Assembly: GCA_964020155.1 (NCBI GenBank)
Contig: OZ026560.1
Coordinates: forward strand, 4,369,259 to 4,433,258
DNA length: 64,000 nucleotides
From: Chondrilla cf. caribensis
Taxonomy: Eukaryota > Porifera > Demospongiae > Chondrillida > Chondrillidae
Reading direction: 5' to 3'
Part shown: in pieces, positions 1 through 22,589 of the stretch
How the letters are laid out: each line of letters opens with the position of its first letter
Position numbering within the stretch: position 1 is the stretch's first letter
Position numbers and translations under genes: made by a program
Notes under the pieces: generated by a model
What the model was told of the DNA's origin: nothing
The model's input: the letters and a program-made list of their open reading frames with translations, nothing else
Database searches by the model: none

Positions 1-37
1 TTCCTTCCACTATTGTTAACCTCTTGTTCCACCTCAG

Positions 38-4590
<4,553 letters not shown>

Positions 4591-6381
4591 TCATGTGTTT
4601 CAATATATGTATATGTTCATAATATGCAATCGAGGGTACATGTACATACATGTGTATGTATACGCGTATCTGTGTAAATATGACATAGTTACGTGTAGTC
4701 CCCACCCATTCTTACCTCTAATTTGGAAATTGAGACTTAGTTCATGTGAAAAGGATCCGGAACATTCCCTATATGCTAACTCTTCCACACACACTAGCAC
4801 ATCATTGCATGAATACTAATGGGATTAAGTCCCAATTTCAAAAATTGGAGGCGAGAATGGGTCTTGGCCATGCGACACTAAACATACAATCCTGTAAGTT
4901 TACTTATTGCATGATAACTAGTACTTACCAAATGTTGTCCTGTGTGGTCATTTTCTGTAATAGGTGATATTCTGAAACCTTTGATTCTCATGATATTTTG
5001 CATCGTTGTCACAATTATTGCAGTACAAAGTTCAGATTTAGTGTACCCTTCAAGGTACTTACGAAACAAATTGGACTGTACATATAGACATACATATGTA
5101 CGTACATGAATTCACTGTATGTACTGGCGTACAAACATGCAACCTACTGAACATGAAAGTTGTGTTCCTCAATTGTAAACAGGCGTAATATTTACCTCTG
5201 GTGATGAAGGGTTGTGTGGAGTTTTAGCTGGCCAGTAAGAACAGTGTAGTGTACAGCACCCACATATTGTGCATATAGTACATATGTACCATAGGTACAC
5301 TGGTACACACATATGCAATTCAGTGGTGTATATCCCTTAGTTACATGGAATAGACAGTGCACAGGGTCATTATAACGGACCCCGAAATGGCAAAAAAATG
5401 GCGGACGCGAATAATATACCGCATTGATGAAGCGAAGGAATAATGATGGATCGTTTTTATAATCTTTACCAATAATTTCAACATTCTATTAAAGCCTTAA
5501 TGAAGAATTGATTCGATATCTTGTACCAAGAAGCTATAAACATATCATAAAAATATTATATTTTTGGTTCAAAATCGCTTCCTGCGCATTTGTAGATGGC
5601 CTTAGACCAGGTTTCAAATGGTACAAAATGAAAGAATGGATCGTTATCTAACGTTCTGCCGTGAGACAAGATGTTATAAGCTCAAACACAAAAGTTATAA
5701 CTGAAAATGTTCTGAAATTCGCATAAATCGCGAGGAAAATAGACGTAATGCTTGCATAACTTTAACATACCTGCTTATAACATTTTGTCTCACCGTCAGA
5801 TTGTAGACAACGTCGTTATCCATCGTTATAAAATACAAGAACACGAGAAAAGGGCCATTTACAAATGCGCCTAACACGATTTTTGAGAGACGACCTTCCT
5901 AGCAGCCATTTAATGTGACGTTTCTATAGTTATTACGCAAGGTGTTATGACGTAAGAACCATCGTTTCGACTATTGCAAGGTTCCTGAAGATCGTCTGCA
6001 ACCCACGTTAACTTTGAAGATTCTAACAGGTAAGTATGTAAATTTTGTACTAAAATGAACAGTGCGCGTGGGTTCTTAAGGTTATCCAATCGTGAATCTT
6101 TCGCGTAAATGATTAGATTGTCGATGTTATAGGCGCTTTTTGGCCTGATCCGATCTGGATTTTTAGCGCATGAGTTTCATTTCTCCTAATGCAAGTGGAG
6201 ATAATGTTTGATTGTATTCAGATAGCATTTCATCAGTACATAGTCGCATAAAACATGTCATTTCTCGCAAAGTTTGTCGCCTGAACGATTTTATTGCGCA
6301 ATCAAATCTCCGTGAGTCGTGACGTAGGTGATAATTATTTTACATTCCAATCTTTTAACGCCCGAAATCTCCTAAGTACTG
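4591..6381. other. Intergenic region between Csk-like copies 1 and 2
   Basis: No exon could be supported here. It holds the foldback element at 5571-5886 and a donor-like CAG|GTAAGT at 6030-6031. That donor could close a non-coding first exon of copy 2: in the phase needed, the sequence before it is blocked by stops. Confidence 0.5.
5571..5886. mobile_element. Foldback (long imperfect inverted repeat) element
   Basis: The left arm (about 5571-5681) and right arm (about 5772-5886) are imperfect reverse complements. Shared blocks include GCGCATTTGTA, ATGGCC and GTGAGACAA(G/A)ATGTTATAAGC. They are separated by about 90 bp. No ORF is evident. It could be a MITE or an old inverted duplication. 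Confidence 0.6.
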
Positions 6382-11747
<5,366 letters not shown>

Positions 11748-12218
11748 GAGATTAACACACATCAGTTAATTGCAATATGCCCTTGTCAAAATTAATTTGA
11801 TTGAATTTATTTACAGTGCACTGTGTAATGTATACACAAGATGATTGACGTCCATAATTTCATATTGGTAACGGACTGAGCTCCATATATAGTTGGACTG
11901 TCCCAATTGGGTACCAGGAATGCCGAGAAGGGTAACACGTGGTCTAGCACATGTACATGCAGAGATATACTTTGTACTTTGGTCCCACATAATCCCAGAG
12001 AAACTTCTGATCTTACATAAATGTTGTGTCTGTAACAATAGCCCAAATTTGGGTTTTTGGTAACTCCCCAAATTTGACTTTTTATGCATACCGAAGAGTT
12101 GCGTGTTTACTGTTAATTTTCAAAACAGTTAGATAAAATTACAGTGAAACAGTAAATAGTTGAGGACTGTTAAAACAGAATTTAACGACATACTTCAGAA
12201 CATGTTAGTCTGGTACTC

Positions 12219-12313
12219 ATGGCACAGGTTTACATTTACGATATTCCACGCCATTTCCCTCCAAAGCCGCCTTTTCTGAAGATTGGAAAGGAAATTAACA
12301 GAGGAGCGTACGG
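12219..12313 (+). pseudogene. Fragment of TKL-kinase first exon
   Basis: This 95-bp stretch (and a few bases before it) is nearly identical to 20928-21022, the start of the TKL-Csk fusion gene. It begins MAQVYIYD and runs through [17 protein letters not shown], then diverges. Nothing of the remaining kinase exon follows. It marks the 5' edge of a duplicated gene copy whose body is lost and partly replaced by the LINE. Confidence 0.85.
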
Positions 12314-13199
12314 TAGGGGTAACAATGAAAAAAATCGAAGGTGGCCGATTTCGTTCAAACTTGAATCGAAGATGTCATTTAGCTAGCTCTATCTAACTGT
12401 GCCTTTTGTTTTCAATTTCGTTCAGTTTACGCTGAGTTATGGCTCAAAAACTGCCATTTTCGCGGTTAATTTTCGGTTATTGTTCTAGCACAGATCAGCT
12501 ACGAAAGTGACTCCTCTCGAAACTTGTCCATTACGAGAATAGTTTGATATCTACTAAATGTTGATAGGAATAGCCTGAAAGGAAGTGATCTGTTGGAGTA
12601 GCTGTTCACTTTCTGCACCTTCGTCGCCAACCGTTCATATATCCAACGCCACTGCAACCGATTGTGAGCACCGATGGAGATGCTCCTAACACAGGAAGAT
12701 GCCTCCCATATCAAGCTACCCATGAACTTAATACAAGAATCTGGAGGCATTTTAAACCACTTGAACAGCAGGCATATTTTTATGAGAAATGTGCACAGTA
12801 TCGGATTATTATTATTTATTATTATTATTAATAACTTTACAGTCACATGTGGAATTAGTGAGCTACGAATGAGAACGGAAAATAATGGTGATTTGTAAAG
12901 TGACTGAAGGACTAACACTAACCTGTAGTGTAGCCTTGAATAATGGTACATAAAGGGTATTAGCTAAGTATATAATTGAGATTGGTGATTGGTGGAAAAG
13001 AGCGTGAAATTAAAATGTATGATGTGTGCTTCAGGTAATTACATGAAACAAAGGTGGTTGGTGACCAAACAGGCATGAAATTATAATGTATGATGTGAGC
13101 TCTCATAAATACAAGAAATCAAGTGTGGAATGAGAAATCATGTGAAATATTAAATCACTGGACTAAAGACAATATTCAAACTGAATTTTACTGTACTCT
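12314..13199. other. Region between kinase fragment and LINE 3' end
   Basis: No supported gene. AT-rich, with a TTATTATT run near 12808-12830. Two copies of a motif GTGAAATTAAAATGTATGATGTG occur near 13005 and 13070. The 3' end of the LINE may extend into this region, as CR1/L2-type tails often end in short repeats. Confidence 0.4.
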
Positions 13200-13223
13200 A
13201 TAAATTAAGTGATATTGACGAAA

Positions 13224-16028
13224 CTAAAATCTTAAGAGATGACATTTGGAACATGGACATAAGAAGTGATAGGTACACGGATTGGCTGGGTCAAAATTTA
13301 CGGTGAAGTGTTGCCAAAAAATATTGTAGATAAATTTTTTGATTGATAACAAGGGTAGTGATAGATCAATAGTTGGGAGAGCATTCCATAAGCGGACAAT
13401 TCTGTTGTAATAAAAATGACGTGATTTGGTATACTTTCGATAGTTGTACATTAGTTTGCCTCCATAAGCTGACCGAGTTGTGGATGTAGAAAAGGATATA
13501 TGTTGAAGGATTTGATGATGATCAGTAGGTGATTTTAGGCAATTAACGAGAAAAAGGATATCTTGTATTTCGTACCAGTACATTAAAGGTAATAATTGTA
13601 GTAGATGGAGTCTTTGCTTGTAATCAAGAATATCATATTGTGAAGAATTACTACTTAGGATGAATTTAGTGGCTCTGCGTTGCACTTTCTCGATTGATTC
13701 TATGTCTTTTATCAGATTAGGTCTCCACAATTGTGAGCAGTAAGATATTTTCGATCTTACTAAACATATATACAGTGCTTTTCTTACATGCACCGATGAG
13801 TCACCTGCGATTGACCTTTTGATTAGGTTGAGGGTACAGTATGCTTTAGAGCATATATCTTTGTAGTGTGCATCCCATGATAGGTCATAGGAAGTGATGA
13901 TTCCTAGATCTTTGTGGTGTAAGGTTGGTAAGAGTTCGTGGTTGTGCATATGGTAAGATGGAGCACTTGTTCTTCTAAGACTGAATCGTATGCAGGCACA
14001 TTTAGAGATATTAAGATTCAGTTTCCACTGTTGGCACCACATGAGAGTTGCATCAATGTCTGTCTGTAAGTGTGATACTGAGAATTTGGAGATTGATTGA
14101 ATGAGCTTAGTGTCGTCTGCAAATAGGTAGATGGAGGAGCTGGTTATTGAATTTGGAAGATCATTAATGTAGATTAGGAATAAAAGGGGACCTAGAATGC
14201 TGCCCTGAGGAACCCCAGAGAGAACTGGGAGATGATTAGAACATGCTCCATCCACTTCTACGTAGTGAGTACGGTAGCTCAAGTAATTTTTAAACCATAA
14301 CCAAAGGGGTCCGGTTATTCCAATCATCCATAACTTGAACAATAGTTCATCATGGGGAACGGTGTCAAATGCTTTCCTAAAGTCTAGGTAAATTACATCC
14401 ACAAAATGTCCATTTTCAATTGAGTTAAAAATATCGGAGTAGGTCTGTAAAAGCTGTTTGAGGCATGAACGATTCTTCATAAATCCATATTGATCATGGG
14501 AGATAAATAAGCTGGCAAATGGGATTATTTTCTGGTAAATTATAGATTCAAGTAGCTTAGATATGATTGTGAGGAGCGAGATAGGGCGATAGTTATAAAC
14601 CTTACTAGGATCTCCACATTTTGGTACTGGTCTGATCTTGTGAATTTTCCAATCATCGGGAATTGAACAGGATTGAATGCTTTGTTGAAATAATGTGGTG
14701 ATAGGTAGAGTGAGGGTAGAAGATAATGATTTTAGAATAACAGCACTAATATTGTCATGTCCAGGGGCTTTAGTGGGGTCAAGGTTGTTTAGTGCTTCAC
14801 TGACATCATTGGGGCTAATTTGAATTGTGTTGAGCTGTTGGGTGGGTTGAGGAAGGTTGTCTGTGTGTGGGAGGACATAGTCACTCTTAGTGAAGACAGA
14901 ATGAAAGTAATTGTTAAAAGCTTGAGCTTTGTCGATGGGGGTGGAGTATGCGGAGGATTCATCGGTGATCACTAGTGGGATGCTTTTATTTGTAGGACCT
15001 TTGAGATGTTGAATAAGCTTATTGGGTTGTGAGAAATAGGATGCGATTAGATTAGATTCATAGTGAGCCTTAGCGGTTGACATCAGCTGTTGCAGATTAC
15101 TCTGTAAAGTGTCTAATTTGTGTTGCCTGTGTTGAGTGGGATTCTGTTTGACTTTGCGTTTAACGGAGTGAATCTGATTTAGTTGATGTTTGATTTCTGG
15201 TGTAAACCATTTTGGAGAAGAGTTTTGTGAAGTGGATTTGAGAGGGATATGTTTATTGCAGGCTAGATGTATAACAGTTGACAATTTGATCCAAGAGGAA
15301 TTGGTGCTGTGCAATGGGAGTTTAATGTCTGCATTAAGTATGTGGTTTTGTATCCCTTCAAAGTTGGCTTGAGAATAGTTGTATACTAGACGCTTGGTAC
15401 ATCTGGTGTAATGAGACCTCGATTTAGGGGCTATAATTACGAATGAGATAGGATGGTGATCAGATGGGGATTGATTCTGTTTGCTGATTACAATGTTGAA
15501 GATTTTGTCCGGTTGGTTTGTGATTACAATGTCAAGGATGTTACCATGAATATGGGTTGGTTCTGTGATTAGCTGCATTAAATTTAGCTGAAACATAGCA
15601 TCGCACAATAGTGAGTGGGAGGATGAATGTGCTGTCAGTAGTTTCCAGTCAATATCAGGTGAGTTTAGGTCACCTACAACGATAGTCTGTATATCTGGTG
15701 GGAGCTGATGGAGAACGTTAATTATTTCTGTATAATGTGAGTCGGGAGAAGAAGGGGGTGAGTAAACACAGCATATAAATATTGTATGGACCAATTCGAG
15801 CTTGATAATTAGGATTTCCGCTGAGGATGAGATATAATGAACACTAGACGGAATTCTTTCGGTTATTGCTATGAGAATACCTCCACCATGGGAGTTCCTA
15901 TCCCTTCGAAATATTGAATACCCTGTTGGTAAGATTTCTTTATTGTGGATGCGATCATCAAGCCAGGTTTCTGTTACTGCAAAGATATCAAAAGATCTAC
16001 TATATATTAGAGTTTGAAAATAGTTCAT
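13224..16028 (-). CDS. LINE ORF2: AP endonuclease and reverse transcriptase
   Basis: Seen: the N-terminal part shows endonuclease signatures TETWLDDR, VVGDLNSPDIDW and SDHHPISF. The RT part shows NYRPISLL, GFMKNRSC, YLDFRKAFDTVPHD, SGVPQGSILGPLLF and the catalytic FADD. Role: target nicking and reverse transcription of the element's RNA. The first ATG (16028) lies after the conserved endonuclease start, which reads QWNARSLKNK in the same frame at about 16029-16061. The catalytic Asn of that block is therefore lost if translation starts at the ATG. The frame is open back to the TGA that ends ORF1. The ORF is free of internal stops, so the copy may be young. Confidence 0.93.
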   Translation of the reverse strand: MNYFQTLIYSRSFDIFAVTETWLDDRIHNKEILPTGYSIFRRDRNSHGGGILIAITERIPSSVHYISSSAEILIIKLELVHTIFICCVYSPPSSPDSHYTEIINVLHQLPPDIQTIVVGDLNSPDIDWKLLTAHSSSHSLLCDAMFQLNLMQLITEPTHIHGNILDIVITNQPDKIFNIVISKQNQSPSDHHPISFVIIAPKSRSHYTRCTKRLVYNYSQANFEGIQNHILNADIKLPLHSTNSSWIKLSTVIHLACNKHIPLKSTSQNSSPKWFTPEIKHQLNQIHSVKRKVKQNPTQHRQHKLDTLQSNLQQLMSTAKAHYESNLIASYFSQPNKLIQHLKGPTNKSIPLVITDESSAYSTPIDKAQAFNNYFHSVFTKSDYVLPHTDNLPQPTQQLNTIQISPNDVSEALNNLDPTKAPGHDNISAVILKSLSSTLTLPITTLFQQSIQSCSIPDDWKIHKIRPVPKCGDPSKVYNYRPISLLTIISKLLESIIYQKIIPFASLFISHDQYGFMKNRSCLKQLLQTYSDIFNSIENGHFVDVIYLDFRKAFDTVPHDELLFKLWMIGITGPLWLWFKNYLSYRTHYVEVDGACSNHLPVLSGVPQGSILGPLLFLIYINDLPNSITSSSIYLFADDTKLIQSISKFSVSHLQTDIDATLMWCQQWKLNLNISKCACIRFSLRRTSAPSYHMHNHELLPTLHHKDLGIITSYDLSWDAHYKDICSKAYCTLNLIKRSIAGDSSVHVRKALYICLVRSKISYCSQLWRPNLIKDIESIEKVQRRATKFILSSNSSQYDILDYKQRLHLLQLLPLMYWYEIQDILFLVNCLKSPTDHHQILQHISFSTSTTRSAYGGKLMYNYRKYTKSRHFYYNRIVRLWNALPTIDLSLPLLSIKKFIYNIFWQHFTVNFDPANPCTYHFLCPCSKCHLLRF

Positions 16029-16085
16029 TTTGTTTTTGAGACTACGTGCATTCCATTGCCCTGAGTATAGGTTCTGTGACGACAG

Positions 16086-17096
16086 TCAATTGGAGGTAGA
16101 AGAAATTGATTGGGGAACAGCATTAGGGGTTGCTGGAGTATCATGAGAGATTGGGTTGTTGCCTGGAGTGGTATACTTGATAAATTCGTCATTAACGATT
16201 TGGCCATAAAGGGAGCTGTTTAAGTAGAGCTTGTTGCTTTTTATTCTTATTTGTCTGCCGGTATGACCAGCATTAATTAGGGCTCTTCTTTCTTTCAACA
16301 AGATCGACTCAGTTCGTCGTTCAGCAATAGACATGTGTGGCTTTATGGAAATGCCTTCCAGTGCTGAAACTTTACTCCTGTTAGATAAGATGACGTTCAC
16401 ATCATATGAGCGAGCAAATTTGACAAGCACAGGGCGGTTTTTAGAGGCAGAGAATTTGCCAAGTCTGACACAATCGGCGATGGACGATTCAGACACCTGC
16501 GGCGATACTTTGTGGAAAATTTGACTGCAATTTTCATAATCGTTCGCGATTCTCTTCTGTCTAGGTGTACCTTCAGGTGATTCTTTCACTCCGTAAACGA
16601 CTATAGTGAATTTTTTATCAATATTAGGTGATCGGTTTGAGCTGCTTGCTTTGTTGGGGGGAATTTGACTAGGTTTCAAGTTGGCAGCTTCAGGCTCGGA
16701 CTCAGTTTCCGTTGGAGAGGTACCCGATAATTGGCGGCAAATATCGTCAACTTTCTTCGTTAAAGAGGCTACTTCCGCTTTGAGGGATGCTATTTCAACA
16801 CTGTTTTGCATTAGTTTGCATTGAGGGCAAAGGAAGGGCTCGTTAGAGCTTGATACGACTTTAAACTGGGCAGCGGATAGTCCGCCACACCGACGGTGTA
16901 TCCAGGACTTACACGTACCGTCACAGAATACGGCATCCTCGCCTGGCGTATTGTTAGATGACTCTGTAATTACTTCCTCGCAGATAGTGCAAAGCGTGGG
17001 CGAGTTGCTGGTCTTGCAAGAACTTTTACCTTTGACCTTCGTCTTTTTCCCTCTGTCCGCCATTTTCGCGTTGCTAGGTCCACCTGGTTGCGACAT
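16086..17096 (-). CDS. LINE ORF1: PHD finger, coiled coil and RNA-binding-like region
   Basis: 336 residues. Residues about 36-95 hold a PHD-type zinc-finger pattern (CTICEE, CDGTC, H-R-R-C, CPQC). A short heptad segment follows (SLKAEVASLTKKVDDICRQL). The second half (VVYGVKES, DCVRLGKFSASKNRPVLVKF) resembles the RRM-like core of CR1/L2 ORF1 proteins. Expected role: nucleic-acid binding and RNP assembly. It ends in AAT TGA CTG, in the same frame as ORF2, with 19 open codons between this stop and the first ORF2 ATG. Confidence 0.88.
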   Translation of the reverse strand: MSQPGGPSNAKMADRGKKTKVKGKSSCKTSNSPTLCTICEEVITESSNNTPGEDAVFCDGTCKSWIHRRCGGLSAAQFKVVSSSNEPFLCPQCKLMQNSVEIASLKAEVASLTKKVDDICRQLSGTSPTETESEPEAANLKPSQIPPNKASSSNRSPNIDKKFTIVVYGVKESPEGTPRQKRIANDYENCSQIFHKVSPQVSESSIADCVRLGKFSASKNRPVLVKFARSYDVNVILSNRSKVSALEGISIKPHMSIAERRTESILLKERRALINAGHTGRQIRIKSNKLYLNSSLYGQIVNDEFIKYTTPGNNPISHDTPATPNAVPQSISSTSN

Positions 17097-17379
17097 AGGA
17101 GAGGATTAAACCTATAATAAAGAGAGTTATCTTTAGAGTCATTTTGAATCACTCTGTAGGGTGTAGCGATACATGCATTGTGATATTATAGATCAAGGAA
17201 TGCTCAAACAAAGCGAATCACAATTATATCGCTCGACCCGGCGACATTTTAACAGGTTGCGCAATGAACCGGTAGACGTGCAAGTTCAGTGTTAAATTCA
17301 AAATAGTATATTTTTTTCGGAATTGGAGAACATGTCGAGGTATTGGCTTCAATTTTTATACTTAATTAATATCATGGCG

Positions 17380-17545
17380 CATACTCTTGTTGTGCTATGT
17401 GTACTGTCTTTTGGCTATTGGACGGATTGAGAGTAACCCAGGACGTTCCAGAAAAGAGAAATACTGGCAGCCGAGGGGCTCGAACCCACGTTGTCTGGCT
17501 GAAGCTGCCATAAACACAGAGCCACTAAGCCATCACAGCAACCAG
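17380..17545 (-). mobile_element. tRNA-derived SINE-like sequence
   Basis: Read on the - strand, about 17539-17467 contains box A-like TGGCTTAGTGGC and box B GGGTTCGAGCCCC at tRNA spacing. The acceptor stem does not pair and no CCA-compatible end is seen, so it is not a working tRNA. The sequence continues without tRNA structure, as a SINE body would. It abuts the point (about 17550) where similarity between copy 3 and copy 1 introns begins. Confidence 0.6.
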
Positions 17546-17748
17546 CCAACATTTGTATTAACCTCATAAAGTATTGTGCAATGAAAATAGCTAATTTCAG
17601 ACGCATCTACAATCATTTGGAACTTGGCATTTTACTGCCATAAATGGCCCTTTCAAAAGTGGTAAGGCTTTACAAGCCATATATACTGGTTCCTACGGCC
17701 CTGCGTGCATGTGCACATGTGTGTGTGTGTGTATGTGTGTGTATGTGT

Positions 17749-17849
<101 letters not shown>

Positions 17850-17925
17850 GTACAGTCATATAATGTAAGATGTATGCATGCATATTAGCATGTCAATTAC
17901 CAGCTCCTCCATACCCAATCCACAG

Positions 17926-19120
<1,195 letters not shown>

Positions 19121-19409
19121 TAATATTGATTGATTGATTGATTGATTGATATAACTACCGAAATATTTGCCATAAACCGTGAGAAACAAGAAAGAAATGA
19201 GAAACAGCGATAAAGTTTATTATGATTTTCAGTACAATAATAAATTTATACAACCGTTGTCATAACAATTGAGAAAATGGCGGTCCACATAAGTTTAAGT
19301 TAACTCTCGATTGTATGTGGGTGTGTATTAAGTCCACAGATAGTAGTTCGACTAGGATCTGTGTAAATATTGTGTATATGCATATCCTGTTAGTATTTGG
19401 CTTTTGATC

Positions 19410-19737
19410 ATGCATTCAAGAGCTTATCTCTTGCTGAATAAGGATCTTGCGCAATCTAAAAAGGAACCTTTAAAGGTGAGTACGTCTGAGCTCTCAGCCG
19501 GTACATTTTGAACATGTCTCAACTATAGACGTAGTGACTACAAAACGTTCTTATTGCAGGGGATAAAAGCTTGTCCTGTGGACGAAGATAACTTGTTTCA
19601 ATGGGAATTGTCCATCTCGGGTTTATCCGACACCCCGTGGGAGGGAGGAGTGTTTGGACTGTCCTTGGTATTCGACAACAGCCACAACACGCGACCCCCG
19701 AATGTCTGGTTTACTACTGTGCCATTTCACCCTAATG
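19410..19737 (+). pseudogene. 5' fragment of a UBE2U-like E2 gene
   Basis: Exons 19410-19475 (MHSRAYLLLNKDLAQ) and 19560-19737 (GIKACPVDEDN to FHPN) are close copies of the first two exons of the full gene at 27490. The GTGAG donor after the HPN motif is kept. Next comes a much longer version of the same 31-bp minisatellite, but the catalytic-Cys exon and all later exons are absent. It is therefore a decayed duplicate, though the two exons are still open. Confidence 0.85.
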
Positions 19738-19865
19738 GTGAGAGAAGACGACTGTTAAATGATATTATTACTGCAAAATATATGGGGATTAGGGTTCCTT
19801 TCGCAATGTGATTAATATGTGTGTGGGAGGGGATTGATTGTGCAATCCCTTGTAGGAGGAGGGAC

Positions 19866-20400
19866 AGTTCAACATCTCCCATACCTCCAGTTCATCCCGT
19901 ACATCTCTCCCATACCTCCAGTTCATCCCGTACATCTCTCCCATACCTCCAGTTCATCCTGTACATCTCTCCCATACCTACAGTTCATCCTGTACATCTC
20001 TCCCATACCTCCAGTTCATCCCGTACATCTCTCCCATACCTCCAGTTCATCCCATACATCTCTCCCATACCTCCAGTTCATCCCGTACATCTCTCCCATA
20101 CCTCCAGTTCATCCCATACATCTCTTCCATACCTCCAGTTCATCCCGTACATCTCTCCCATACCTCCAGTTCATCCCATACATCTCTCCCATACCTCCAG
20201 TTCATCCCGTACATCTCTCCCATACCTCCAGTTCATCCCATACATCTCTCCCATACCTCCAGTTCATCCCGTACATCTCTCCCATACCTCCAGTTCATCC
20301 CGTACATCTCTTCCATACTGCCAGTTCATCCCGTACATCTCTCCCATACCTCCAGTTCATCCCGTACATCTCTCCCATACCTCCAGTTCATCCTGTATAC
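19866..20400 (+). repeat. 31-bp minisatellite of splice-acceptor-like units (about 17 copies)
   Basis: Unit: TACATCTCTCCCATACCTCC followed by AGTTCATCCCG. Each unit has a pyrimidine tract and CAG followed by TTCATCC, the same junction used by exon 3 of the full UBE2U-like gene at 28061-28072. Three frames appear open because 31 nt cycles through all frames. Confidence 0.9.
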
Positions 20401-20927
20401 ATTTCACAACAGCATAAAAAAATGGTCCCAAGAAGCGGGTCAAGGCGACGCGAGACTAAATCGCGATCGCGATCGGCTATGTTTAAACTATTATGACGTA
20501 ATGAACCCATAGAGTATTATATATTATGATGAGAATCACCAATCATTGGTCAATTGCAAATCAAGGAATAAAGGTGAGTTATAAAAATGAAACCAAGACC
20601 AAAGCCTAGGACACTGCAGGATGTTATGAACCCTTTCCACCAAACCATAATGTCATATACAAAATCTATTCTCATTATAATAATATTATATATATATATA
20701 ATTATATAATAATATATGTATATAATATTGAATAATTACAAAGCTGAAGTATAGTCAAGAGTGCTTAATATAATAATACAACTGCTATTTGTGAATGGAG
20801 TTTCATACAGATGAAACTTCAAGGAAACAACTGAAACCTGGAGTATTACTGTGTGCTTGTGGTTTCTCAAGTTTCATGTCAGGTTTCAAGGAGGGTGAAA
20901 CTTGCCTTTTGCCCCTGTCTGGTACTC
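20401..20927. other. Upstream region of the TKL-Csk fusion gene
   Basis: No gene supported. It contains an AT-rich tract near 20680-20730. A short stretch before the ATG (CTGGTACTC) is shared with the fragment at 12210, so the homology starts upstream of the coding region. Confidence 0.4.
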
Positions 20928-22523
20928 ATGGCACAGGTTTACATTTACGATGTTTCCCTTCATTTTCCTCCAAAGCCGCCTTTTCTGAAGATTGGAAAGG
21001 AAATCAACAGAGGAGCGTACGGGACGGTCTACGAAGGAGAAATAAAGGGTCGCCCTGTGGCTGTTAAGAAGATACATGGCATACTCCAAGAAGCTTCTCA
21101 CAACGAAGGGACGATGGATTTATTTGACAACTTCAAGAAAGAATGCTCGTTGTTGGAGAAGGCGGAACACGACCACGTGATCCAGTTTCACGGAGCATTC
21201 TACGACGAAGAGAGCCACGAACCGATATTGGTGATGGAGAGAATGCATGAGAATTTACTTGAGTATTTGTCAAGGAGTAAAAACCGGAAGGAGCGAATCA
21301 GCCTCTCGCGTCAGCTTCAAATCTGCTTGGAAATAGTTAAAGGCGTTCACTTCCTTCACTCCCTCGTTCCTCCAGTCATTCACCGCGATTTGAATGACAA
21401 GAATGTGATGCTCACCAAGGAGGGTCTAGTGAAGGTAGGAGATCTCGGTCAATCTCGTCTGAAAGACGTCAACAAGGATTATTTCAGCACCGGTCAACCA
21501 GGAGCCGTACCGTTCATGCCTCCAGAGGCGCTACAAGATTCCGCACGCTACAACGAGAAGATCGACACGTTCTCCGTTGGAGTTCTAATGCTGGAGGTAG
21601 CTACACAGCAAAGCCCACAGGTGAGTTTGGTGGGCATTGGTACCACGTCTGAATTGAAGAGGAGAGAGGCGGACCTTTCCAAACTGGCGGAGGACCATCC
21701 GTTGAAGCCATTAATTTTGAACTGCCTGAAAGATAATCCGAAGGAAAGACCAGACATGGGAACGTTAATGGAGAAACTTCAGACACTCATTGCAGTAAGT
21801 GGGTGCAATATTTGTGCCTCGTGCATGTAGAATTCATCACATTCACCACACTACTGTAACAGTCGCTATATGATCCATTCGTCATCGAATTTTAAGATTA
21901 TTTTTGTTTTATAATTCCAATTTATAGGATCCAAAATGGCATAAAACACATCCTGACTACATTGAAGTTGTCTGGATCCCAGAAAGTGGGGTTATTGGGT
22001 CACCTGTACAAAGGCAGGCAGAACAGGCAAACATCAAGCTGATGGTGGGAAAATCCATTCGAAATTCGATGGATGAAAAATTTCGCTATTTTAACGAAGA
22101 CCTTTTCGAAAGCTGTATAAACCCACTGAATATAATGCCGTAAGTTTGCAGGACCAAGTTGATGGGTTGTGGGTGGGTGAGTGTGGGTGTGGGTATGTAC
22201 ACATACATGTATGTGTGTAGTTGATGTTGTTTACACAGATGTACATAGGAAATTGTTTAATACGTATCAAATAATTGTGTAATTATATTAATGTACCTGA
22301 GTGTCATTATAGGATGGTCATTTGAAATTATTAATATATACATGTGTATTTTGAGGATTCTGTTTGTGGTTATCCTTGGTTACAGGTGGTTTCATGGGAA
22401 GATTTCAAGAGAAGAAGCAGAACGGAGATTGAATTCAAAACAAAATGGATTATATCTTGTCAGAGAGAGTGCTAGATACCCTGGGGACTATTGCCTTAGT
22501 GTGTGGTTAGTAATTTGTATGTG

Positions 22524-22589
<66 letters not shown>

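Larger units (their letters stand above)
13200..17150 (-). mobile_element. CR1/L2-like non-LTR retrotransposon, near full length
   Basis: It carries ORF1 (16086-17096) and ORF2 (13224-16028) in one frame on the - strand, both intact apart from the single UGA between them. PHD-finger ORF1 plus AP-endonuclease and RT in ORF2 is the organisation of CR1/L2/Rex1-type elements. Outer ends were not resolved and no target-site duplication was found. It sits between Csk-like copies 2 and 3, where the middle of a duplicated gene is missing. Confidence 0.85.

Noticed and set aside
17467..17539. Functional tRNA gene
   Set aside because: Box A and B fit but the acceptor stem does not pair and the flanks look like a SINE body.
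19819..20496. Pro/Ser/His-rich ORFs of about 200-225 codons
   Set aside because: Products of the 31-bp minisatellite, which reads open in several frames and sits in an intron position.
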